This document shows, in pieces, positions 47,101-56,910 of a stretch of DNA of 64,000 nt; within the stretch, counting starts at the first letter, position 1, and the number at the start of each line of letters is the position of its first letter. Both the position numbers and the translations under genes were made by a program. The stretch comes from Rhodosporidiobolus odoratus (Eukaryota > Basidiomycota > Microbotryomycetes > Sporidiobolales > Sporidiobolaceae), in contig JAOANU010000002.1 of NCBI GenBank assembly GCA_034387635.1, forward strand, positions 620,001-684,000, given 5' to 3'. A model generated the notes under the pieces. The model ran no database searches, was not told the DNA's origin, and saw only the letters and a list, made by a program, of their open reading frames with translations.

Positions 47101-48337
47101 GCGAGCCTTTCCGCGTCGTTCTACTGGCCAGGAATGGCTAAGTCGGTCGATCGGGACGTCTCCTCTTGCGATGGGTGTCAGCGTCACAAATCTCGGACCA
47201 CGCGTAGGGCCGGTCAGCTACATTCGCTCCCGGTCCCTCCTCGTGCGTTCTCGGATGTGGCGCTCGACTTTGTGGGTCCTCTTCCCCTTTCAGAGGGTAA
47301 GGACATGCTTTTGACGGTAACGGACCGTCTCACGGGCTACACACGCCTCTTGGCTTGCCGTTCGAAGGACGGCGTCAAGGAGGTGGCAAACACGGTGTTC
47401 GAAGGATGGTCTTCCTTGTTTGGTTTACCTGAGCGGCTGGTGTCGGATCGGGACAAGCTCTTTACGTCCCGGTTCTGGCGCACCTTACATGAACGGACGG
47501 GAGTCAAGTTGCAGACGTCTACGGCGTTTCACCCGGAGACGGACGGTCGCAGCGAGCGGACGAATAAAACAGTGGTGCAGATGTTGAGGCAGCAGGTGTC
47601 GCGACAGCAGAAAGATTGGGTACGTTTCCTTCCTTCTACCGAGTATGGAATCAATTCTGCCGTGAACGACTCCACAGGCTACGCCCCTTTTCATCTCGTC
47701 CTCGGTTCTGTCCCCTCCCTTCTCCCTCTCCCGTCCTCTCCACCCAGCTCTCTCCCCGCGGTCGAATCCCATCACGGAACGGACGTCGACGATATTGGAT
47801 GCGCGAGACGCGCTCGCAGCGGCGAAGGTTCGACAAGCGGAGCAAGCGAACAAGCGGCGAGGTCCGGAAGTGGGTTTCGAGGTGGGAGATCTGGTGATGG
47901 TGGATTCAGCGGATAGGCGGTCACGGTACAAGACGAAGGGGGGCGACTCTCGCGCAGCCAAGCTGTTCCCGCGCTGGGACGGCCCTTACCCGGTCGAACA
48001 AGCAAATCCATCAACTTCGACCTATCGTCTCTCTCTCCCCGCTTCCGATCGCGCACACCCCACCTTCCACTCGTCAAAACTCAAACGATATACCCCCAAT
48101 GACCCTTCTCTCTGCGCCGATCGCGAACCCCCCCGACCCGAACCTATCAACATCGACGGAACGGAGGAATATGTCGTTGAGAGAATTACGGACGAGAAGG
48201 GGAAGGGGAGGAATCGGAAGTTCTTGGTTAAATGGGCGGGGTATCCGGACTCGGAAAATACGTGGGAACCGTTGGATACCGTGGAGGACACAGAGGCGAT
48301 GGATGTATGGGAGGAAAATGGGGGCGGAAGGGCTTAG
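44161..48337 (+). mobile_element. Ty3/gypsy chromovirus copy 1, gag-pol with a frameshift
   Basis: Open frame 44161-47916 carries the end of gag with a knuckle-like CFKCRQSYVNHSASDC, protease (ADSGSGLSLIS), reverse transcriptase (FVDD box in QAFVDDVIIYS), RNase H (LMTDASKVGVGAVLL) and integrase (HDALGHPG...CDGCQRHK zinc motif; catalytic LDFVGP, SDRDKLF and PETDGRSER). Near 47760-47810 a net 2 nt loss relative to copy 2 shifts the frame. The rest continues in another frame from about 47795 (VRQAEQANKRRGPE) to a C-terminal chromodomain (VERITDEKGKGRNRKFLVKW, then NTWEPLD) ending at 48337. The gag N-terminus and any 5' LTR are absent, being cut off at the MITE. All catalytic residues are present, but the element cannot be complete. 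Confidence 0.88.
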
Positions 48338-48479
48338 CGAAGAAGGTCTTCGCTACGAGGGGAGGGGGAGGGTGTAAGGCCGGAAGCCTCACCCACAGTG
48401 ACAGGGGGGACGGAAGAAGTGAAGTTGGATGAAGGGAGCTTGGCACGGGCGAAGGCACTTGGTTCTTTCCTTACGCATT

Positions 48480-48908
48480 CGCTAACGGATCGAACCAGGT
48501 AGCTAGACGTCTTTGTAGCTCTTTCCTTACGCATTCGCTAACGGATCGAACCAGCAATACACCGCGGTTCTCCTTAGCTTTCGCCCAGTGTTGGCGGAGA
48601 GATTCGCCTTCCACTCACCTTTTCTCTAGTACTCCTCATCCTGCTTGCAGGACAGCTTTGCCACTGTTGGAAGACCCAGACATTCTCTTGCTTTGTGAAG
48701 CTGTGTTCTCAATCACCCTGGCGGCCTAGTGACCAACATCCTGTCACTGTCATTGACTGTGTCTTTGCTACCTGAGTGGAGGGCAACTCAATTCGCCAAC
48801 ACTCAGCGCCAGCTAAGGAGAACCGCAGTGTATTACTGGTTCAATCCGTTAGCGAATGCGTAAGGTAACTACAGAGAGATGCAAGCTACCTGGTTCAATC
48901 CGTTAGCG
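48480..48908. repeat. Palindromic LTR-like unit between the two Ty3 copies
   Basis: Left arm 48480-48622 and right arm 48773-48908 are imperfect inverted repeats of each other (about 140 bp each, spacer about 150 bp). Each arm begins with two copies of CGCTAACGGATTGAACCAG spaced about 56 bp apart. A third copy of the arm follows Ty3 copy 2 at 52667-52805. The unit stands where the 3' LTR of copy 1 and the 5' LTR of copy 2 would be. Confidence 0.7.
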
Positions 48909-51900
48909 CAATCTTCGCCCTCGTCCGACTCCGACGACTACGGCGACCGCAGGATCGGCACCGGTAACGGGGCTCCGCGCTCTCCACATCCACGGCGACA
49001 GCGAGGATGAGGTCGACCCTCCAGAATCTCTCGCTCAAGACTCTGACACGGACACGGACGGGTACGCTCTTCCTCCCCTTTCTCTCTTGGTGGGGTCGAA
49101 ACGCCACGGTCAACTAGTGGACGCTCTCGCTGACTCTGGTTCTGGACTATCCCTCATCTCAGATAAGGTAGTTAAGGAGCTGGGGTTAGAGAGGCTGAAA
49201 CTTAGTAGACCGAGGGCATTTAGACTTGCAATCCAAGGGGGAGGAGACCGTATACAACATCTTACCGAGTTCGTCCGAGTCCCGCTCGCCCTCGAAAACG
49301 GTACCTGGAAGGTGGGAACGACCACTCTTATTGTCGCTCCTCTCGAACCTCCATTCGATATCATACTCGGTACTCCTTTCCTCCGTCAACATCAGATCAA
49401 CATCGCCTTCTCGCCCGACCCCGCTCTTCTAATCCTCCAACCCGCTCCACTCGACCCAATCGACCTGTACGCGGAGGCGGAAGGACCGGCGACGCAACTC
49501 AAGGTGATGGAAGCGATGGGGGATGAGGAACGAGACGAGATTATTGGGACAGCGGTGGAAACCTTGGTGGCGAGCGTTAACGCTAAGACGGAAGAGGAAA
49601 AGGAGATGGTTACTCGGGCGGCGAGGCTGATGGACAAATTCGACAACCTATTCCCTTCGGTCCTCCCCGCCTTGACGGCCGACTACCTCGTTCGAACTAC
49701 GACGCGACCCCGGATCAAGTTCGTCGATACCGGGAAGACACATAATCAACGAGGATTCAACGTCCCAAGGAAATGGCGCGAGCGATGGAAGCGTATGTTG
49801 GAAGAACACATCGCGGCGGGCCGACTTCGTTCTTCAACTTCGCCCTTCGCCTCCGTCGCATTCATCATCCCGAAGAAGGATCCAGACGCCGACCCTCGAT
49901 GGGTCAATGATTACCGCGGTCTCAACGGCAACACCATCAAGGATCGGACGCCCCTTCCTCTTCCCGATGTCGTACTCTCCGACGCGGCACTGGCTAAGTA
50001 TTGGGGGAAGATAGACATGACTAACGCGTTCTTCCAAACACCTATGGCGGAGGAGGACATTGAGAAGACGGCCATCAAAACACCCTGGGGCCTCTTTGAA
50101 TGGAGGGTAATGCCTCAAGGGCTATGCAACGCCCCCGCTACACATCAGGCTCGGGTCAACGAGGCTTTACGCCACCTCATTGGGGTGTGCTGTCAAGCCT
50201 TCGTGGACGACGTGATCATCTACTCGGTCACCCTCGAGGAACATGAACAAAACTGTCGAGCGGTTCTTTCCGCACTCCGAGCAGCCGGACTTTACTGTTC
50301 AAAGAAGAAGACTGATCTTTTCTCCCTTTGCACAGAGTTCCTCGGACACGTCATCTCGCGAGAAGGCATCGAAGCGGATCCAAGCAAGGTTGAGAAGATC
50401 AAGAACTGGACTCAGCCTTCAACGGTTTCCCAGGTGCGCGGCTTCCTTGGTCTAGTCCAATACCTGAGGAAGTTCATTCCTCAGCTGGCGGAACATACAG
50501 CGGTCTTGACCCCCTTGACGAGGAAGGGTCTGACGCGCATCGATGACTTATGGACGGAGAAGGAACAGCGGGTGTTTGAGGCGATCAAAGAGATCGTCAT
50601 GTCGCTCCCGGTACTGAAGCCGGTGGACCAGGAGTCGAAGGAGCCTATTTGGCTCATGACGGAGGCGTCGAAGGTCGGGATAGGCGCGGTGCTCTTGCAG
50701 GGTAAGGACTGGAAGACTGCGCATCCATGCGGCTTCTGGTCCCGGCAGTATATTGCTGCCGAAAAGAATTACCCTACGCACGAACAAGAGTTGCTGGCGG
50801 TGGTGGCTGCTCTGAAGGCGTGGCGGATTGACCTATTAGGTGTCCGTTTCCGGGTCCTCACAGATCATGACACGCTCAAGCACTTCCAAACCCAGGCAAC
50901 CTTGTCAAAGCGCCAAGCTCAATGGACGGAGGTACTTGCCAATTATGACTTTGAGCTTTCCTACATCCCGGGCAAGCAGAACGCGGTAGCGGATTCCCTA
51001 AGCCGGTTCTCCTTTGGAAAGGGTGAAGAGGACGTCTTGGCGGTTTGCGGCATTTCGGCGGTCTCGTTATCCCACAGCTTCACGACGGAACTGAGCACTA
51101 GCTACGTTGATGATCCTTTCTGCTCGCAGGTCGTCAACAATCTTGGTTCGTTGTCGGCGTTCAAGATGGTGGATGGCCTCCTCTACTTCGAGGAGAGACT
51201 AGTGGTTCCGGACAACAAGAAGGTGCGTGAGACCCTCTTGCATGATGCACACGATGCGCTCGGGCATCTCGGGCCCAAGAAGACGATGGCAGCTCTCGCG
51301 GCTTCGTTCTATTGGCCCGGGATGAGCAAGTCGGTTCTCGCATATGTCTCCTCCTGCGATGGGTGTCAGCGTCACAAGTCGCGGACGACACGTCAAGCGG
51401 GTAAGCTTTACTCGCTACCCGTTCCTCCGCGAGCGTTCTCCGACGTGGCGTTGGACTTCGTGGGACCTCTTCCTCTCTCGGAGGGGAAGGACATGTTGTT
51501 AACGATCACAGATTGTCTGACGGGTTATACTCGGCTCCTTGCGTGTCGTTCAAAGGACGGCGCCAAGGACGTCGCGGAATTGGTCTTTACCGGATGGTTC
51601 TCACTCTTCGGTCTGCCGGAACGTCTGGTTTCGGATCGGGATAAACTCTTTACCTCACGTTTCTGGCGCGCCCTTCACGAGCGAGTGGGGGTTGCATTAC
51701 AGATGTCGACATCATTTCACCCAGAGACCGATGGACGTAGCGAACGGGCGAACAAGACAGTCGTACAGATTCTCAGGCAGCAAGTCTCGCGACAGCAGAA
51801 AGACTGGGTACGTTTCCTGCCCTCTACGGAGTATGGAATAAACGCTGCCGTAAACGACTCTACAGGTCATTCTCCCTTCGAACTCGTACTCGGCTTCACA

Positions 51901-52521
51901 CCATAACTTCTCCCGTCGCCTACCTCGCCTCCTTCCTCCCTCCCCGCCGTCGAAGCCTTCCTCGAAGAACGCAAGGTCAAGATCGGAGAAGCGCGGGACG
52001 CACTTGCGGCGGCGAAGGTACGACAAGCGGAGCAGGCGAACAAGCGGCGTGGTCCGGACTGGGAGTTCAAGGTGGGAGATTTGGTCATGGTGGATTCAGC
52101 CGACTGACGGTCGCGTTATAAGACGAAGGGCGGGGATGTGAGGGCGGCAAAGTTATTTCCTCGCTGGGAGGGACCGTACCCGATCGCAGCCGCCTTTCCC
52201 TCCTCTTCGACATATTGACTCACCCTCCCCTTCGACGATCGCGCTCACCCAGTCTTTCACTCATTGAAACTAAAACGCTACATCCCGAACGACACGTCAC
52301 TGCATTCCAATCGCGAACCTCCTCGGCCCGAAGCCATCGACGTCGAAGGAGAAAAGGAATATGTAGTTGAGGCGATTGTGGATGAGAAAGGGAAAGGGTT
52401 AAGGCGGCGTTTCCTTGTTAAGTGGGAGGGATACCCAGAGTCGGACAACACCTGGGAACCACTCGGAAATGTGGAAGATACGGCGGCGATGGAAATTTGG
52501 GAGAGGAGGGGACAGTTTTAG
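48909..52521 (+). pseudogene. Ty3/gypsy chromovirus copy 2, 5'-truncated and decayed
   Basis: Begins abruptly at the palindromic repeat, at a point matching the gag-protease linker of copy 1 (APVTGLRALHIHGDSEDEVD), so most of gag is missing. The long frame to 51906 has protease (ADSGSGLSLIS), reverse transcriptase (FVDDVIIYS), RNase H and integrase. The RNase H motif reads LMTEASKVG where copy 1 has LMTDASKVG, so a catalytic Asp is replaced by Glu. A TAA at 51904-51906 stops the frame, and further stops follow near 52105 and 52217. The chromodomain region resumes at 52264-52521. Copies 1 and 2 differ at many synonymous and amino-acid positions, so they are not a recent duplication. Confidence 0.88.
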
Positions 52522-52666
52522 CGAAGAGGGTCTTCGCTTTTGGGGGAGGGGGAGGGTGTAAGGCCGGAGGCTTACCCGCGGAGGAGACGGACAGGGGGTA
52601 CTGAAGAAGGAAGGTTGAGTGATGGGACGGAACGGACGGCAGCTTCTGGTTCTCTCCTTAGGCATT

Positions 52667-52953
52667 CGCTAACGGATTGAACCAGGTAGCTTGCATCTCT
52701 CTGTAGTTACCTTACGCATTCGCTAACGGGTTGAACCAGTAATACACTGCGGTTCTCCTTAGCTGGCGCTGAGTGTTGGCGAATTGAGTCGCCTTCCATT
52801 GACCTTCTCAAGCTGTACTTCTTGCGCACCAGCTTGCCTGTTACGACTCAACTTCTGTTCTCAATCTGCCCCCATAAAGTCTGGTATCAACCCAGCAGCT
52901 GAGGTGCTGAGAAGGCTTTGTCAGTGTTGAGTACGCCAGAACTCTGGCTTACC
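52667..52953 (+). repeat. LTR-like unit after Ty3 copy 2
   Basis: Starts with the same CGCTAACGGATTGAACCAG tandem block as the unit at 48480 and is almost identical to the reverse complement of its right arm through CTCCTTAGCTGGCGCTGAGT. It continues with weaker similarity (CTGTTCTCAATC shared) and is then cut off at 52954 by the right inverted-repeat arm. Confidence 0.6.
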
Positions 52954-53853
52954 TGAACACAAATGTCTTCATGTTGCCTAGCCCACCGGACTGCCAGATC
53001 AAGTCTACGTAAAGGAAGTCTCAATGGTCTACCAAAGACCACCTTGTCACCTGATTCTGGACCAAATATAAACCACCCAAATTGAGCAAACTAAATATTC
53101 TTGTGCTCGGGCAAGCGTCTTAGACAGTGAGGTTTATAACCGAGTCAGGACCTATTGCTTATTGCAAACTAATATCCGCAACGTCGCTAGTCTCCGGACT
53201 TTGCGCAATCTCTCGCACTGGTGCACTCAGCCACTCTCGACCCGCTTTCTCTTTTTCCTTTGCTTGTGTATCCTTTCTTCCTTGTACTGTGAGTGTGTTC
53301 TCCTCTTGTCTGTGTAGTTCCGTGTGTACTGCTGCACCTCTTTTGGCATTCTTGTTGCTCTTGCTGAAGCTTGCTCTGAGCTTGACAGACAGCGGCAGGC
53401 AGTCATGTCTGCCTGCTGATTGCCACACTCGAAAACCTTCACAACCTCTGTGCATGTCTGTGCATGTGACCTCTCTGTCCATGACTACTGCCCAGATCTG
53501 CATGCTGGAGGGCGTTGACAAACTGACAAAGGAGAGGTAAATCTTGCGAGTTGCATTCCTTCCCTTGCGAGTCTACTTGTTGACGGACACACTGTGCAGT
53601 TGCCTCCAGATCTGTATACACGACCTCCTTGTCCATGACTAGCACCAGAAGTTACATGCTCGAGGGCGTCGAGGTGGGGACGACTCCCAACTAAGAAGGT
53701 CAAACAAGCATCGAGGTGGGCTTGCCAAGTTTGCCTCGCTCACCCACCGTCCTGTCCCAGTCTGGCTTTGGCTTTTCTTGCACCGGCAGCAAAGACTCGG
53801 GGAAGCATAGCGGGGCACGGAAACACTCTGACCTGTTCAACGTTTTCAGGCCA
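52954..53853 (-). repeat. Right arm of the 0.9 kb inverted repeat
   Basis: Reverse complement of 41384-42305. Starts TGAACACAAATGTCTTCATG and ends near CGTTTTCAGGCCA. The few differences I see include one Cys/Arg codon change (TGT/CGT) in a shared frame and the missing 22 bp duplication. Such close identity implies recent origin or gene conversion. Confidence 0.85.
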
Positions 53854-54517
53854 GTTGCACCCCGCGCTCTTCAGTTGTCAGGCTCACAGGGCCAGCAGCC
53901 TATCAAAAGCTCGGAATACACTTCAATCGACACCAGGTCACATAAACAGGACTGCTAGCGAAGTAGCAAAGAAGAAAGAGCAGCTCATCGTGCAGACATC
54001 GATTCTTGGAACTCATCAGTCCGCCGCGAAGGCAAGGTTCTTCTCGCGGGTCGCGGGAGGCAATGGAGCTTCACGCAGCCGAGATCCCAGTAGGGGAGCG
54101 GCCCAGAGACACCCAGTCAGGCGTCCCCGACGACCACACGCTTCGCCTCGCCTACTTGAAACACCACTGAGCTTCGTCGGAGCCGTTTGCGAGCGAAGGT
54201 CTCCGAGCCCGGAGGCCAGAAGTCAGCACGCCGAGCTCTACCGAGAACGTTCTGTATTGCGCGTCTCGGCGAATCTGGAGAGACGAAAAACGACGAGGAC
54301 GAAAAAAAAGGTGAAGGCAAGGAGAAGGGGGACTGATTCGAACGACGACGATGACAAGGGGGGATACGACGCAGAGAGACGAGAAGACGAAGAGCACGAG
54401 CAGGACGGCGACTATGGTGTATGGAAGAGCGAAGATGATCTTGAGGGTGAGTAGGGAGGGGAAAAGAGCTGAGGACAACAGGAAAGAGAATGGTACCAAA
54501 GTCCGTCTGTCACACGC
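53854..54517. other. Intergenic between transposon island and 14-3-3
   Basis: Open on the + strand over a long stretch (to 54454) with Arg/Lys/Asp-rich composition, but no recognisable protein. I treat it as 3' flank. Confidence 0.35.
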
Positions 54518-56106
54518 TTAGGCAGCCTCCTCACCAGTCGGCGCGGGTGCGGCCTCCTCCGGCTTAGTCTCCTCCTTCTCCGGTGCGTCGGAGAGATCGG
54601 AAGTCCACAGGCTGTACAACGGGAGATAGCAGTCAGCGGGGGCCATAAGGGTGTTTTCGAGGAGACGCACGTGAGGTTGTCCCTGAGGAGCTGCATGATG
54701 AGAGTCGAGTCCTTGTACGATTCCTCCGAAAGCGTGTCGAGCTCAGCAATGGCATCGTCAAAGGCGGTCTTGGCGAGGCTGCAAGCGCGGTCGGGCGAGT
54801 TGAGGATCTCGTAGTAGAACACGGAGAAGTTGAGAGCGAGGCCGAGACGGATGGGGTGCGTGGGAGGGAGCTCGGTGGCAGCGATGGAAGAGGCCGACTT
54901 GTCTGCAAAAGGGGGAGAGGTGCAAAGAGGATAAGTCAAGCTGAGTAGGGGATGAAGCGGTACGGGGACAGCAAGAACAGACGCACAAGCCTCAAGGGAA
55001 GCCTCCGAAGAAGTAGAGCGCGTGTCGCCCTGAGCGAACTCGGCAAGGTAGCGGTGGTAATCACCCTTCATCTTGTGGTAGAACACCTTGGACTCGCCGG
55101 ACTCGGCAGACTTGATGAGGTGGTTGTCAAGAACGGCAAGGATGTCCTCGCAGACTGTAGACAAAGAGATAAGCAACCAAACGAGTCGAACGAGAGTAGG
55201 CCGGCAATGGACGCACTGCCAGCAAGCTCCTTCTCAATCTTCTCACGGTAAGCCTTGATGGCGGTGACCTGGGTAGCATTGCCCTTGGCCTATACGTGTC
55301 GGAGGAACGTTAGTAAGGAGCACGCCTGGACCGCAACATTCGGCAAAGAAACGGAGGGAAAGGCAGAGAAGAGCCCGAGTAAAGACGCGCCTCCTCCTTG
55401 CCTTCAATAGACGAGACGATCCTCCACGAGGCCCTGCGAGCACCGATGACGTTCTTGTAGGCGACAGAGAGAAGGTTGCGCTCTTCGATGGAGAGTTCCG
55501 AGTCGAGGGAGGCAATGTTTTTCATTTGGCTGACCATCTCATCGTAGCGTTCGGCCTGCGAGCGATAGCAGAGCACGAGTCAGCAAGAGACAGGAAGGAA
55601 CTGCAACCCGTCACGTGGAGCTTGTGCGCAAGGCGAAGAAAGGCCATCCCACTTCGTCCTGTTCCTCCGTTACTCGCAGCGAATAATTCCAGACCTTTTC
55701 CCTCATGTCGCTCACCCTCTTCGAAGTGACACCAGAGCATCGCGTCCGCACCGCTCTGCGCGTGTCCGCCCGGCCAAGCGCGGGGACGTGACCATCGCTC
55801 GAAGTCCGCCAGAGATAGGGGCGTGGCCGACTTGAACGCGAACTGAAACAATGCTTCGCAGGGGCGCCAATGAGTGGGAACCGCATCTCAGTATGTCGGA
55901 GGTGCTCCGATGCTCGATGTGGCGGACTAGCCGCACCAGCGACAGATGGCCCTTCGCCCGCGCTCCCAACTCGGGTGGTCGAATCCAGCTCCAGCGCGCG
56001 TCACCACGCTCTGCAGGCTGCACGGCGACCTGAGAGAGACAAGACTAACCTGCTCAGAGAGCTTGGCCATGTAGATAGCCTCAGCGCGGTCTTGCTCAGC
56101 AGACAT
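54518..56106 (-). CDS. BMH1: 14-3-3 protein
   Basis: Phosphoserine/phosphothreonine-binding adaptor acting as a dimer. ATG 56106 begins [20 protein letters not shown] first intron of about 490 nt (56051-55559), unusually long for this window, separates it from [20 protein letters not shown]. The family signature is complete: [60 protein letters not shown] and [20 protein letters not shown]. Binding-groove residues (Lys of the VAYKNV segment, two Arg, Tyr of DYHRYL) are present. The variable acidic tail ends [13 protein letters not shown] at 54518. Confidence 0.95.
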
Positions 56107-56910
56107 GGTTGAAAGAGTGGTTGGATGTGGGAGAGGTGACTGTAGTTCAGCGAGTCGACCCCGTGTAGCAAGTGAGTGCGCGTCGGAAGGGCACGGTAGG
56201 GTGTCCGATCGAGTGAATGGGGTTGTTGTTTCGCCCAGGCGGTGTGTTAGCGAGTTAAGAGATGCGAGGGGGGTCGAGCGGTGACGACGACGAGGAGAGC
56301 GGATGACGGGAGGGGACAAAGACAAGAAGATCAGTATACTTCTCGTCTGTGAGACAAGGGGGCGTGTACACTCACGAGTGGATGTAGCGAGTGAGTGGAA
56401 GCGAGGAGTGGAAGCGAGTTCCGTTGGCGGGGAGCGAGAGGGGAAAGGGGGAAGCGGGATTCAATTCTACAGAGTCCAGCCACTTCCACTATTCTTCCCT
56501 TTTTAGGACTTCTTTCCTATACCATATACCGTATGAATGACGCTAGCATTTTATCATGGTGTTCGCCGTCTCGAACGCCAATGCATCTCCAATGGTTAGC
56601 TTTGATTACCTTTGATTAGCCTAGCTGGAATTGAATCTCCTTCTCCTTCCACACGGAAAAAATAGCCTTTTCCCATGCTTTTCCCCGACAAACGTGCGGC
56701 GAGCCTGCAGCTGCTTTGTTGACCGGCGCGCGGCTATATGTGTGGTCACAATTTGTGAGTAGACGGCGAGCGAGCGAGCGGAGGGAGGTTACGAGCAGGC
56801 GGGAGAAAAGCGCAAAGCCGGTTGCGTCGAAGCTGCAAGGTCTGCAGGCATGGCCAAACTGCCATGCAATATGCACAAAGTATACTGACAACCTTTACCC
56901 CGGCTATCAT
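56107..56910. other. Intergenic (14-3-3 promoter)
   Basis: Upstream region of 14-3-3, with a GAGTGGAAGCGAG direct repeat (56392-56416) and an ATATACCGTATG stretch near 56523. No gene is seen. Confidence 0.4.

Noticed and set aside
48773..48908. tRNA-like B box in GGTTCAATCC
   Set aside because: The word occurs in the tandem repeat of the LTR-like unit, with no A box, acceptor stem or cloverleaf around it. No convincing tRNA gene was found in the window.
53768..54454. 228-codon + strand frame beside the 14-3-3 gene
   Set aside because: Part lies in the inverted repeat arm and the rest is low-complexity Arg/Lys/Asp sequence with no recognisable protein.
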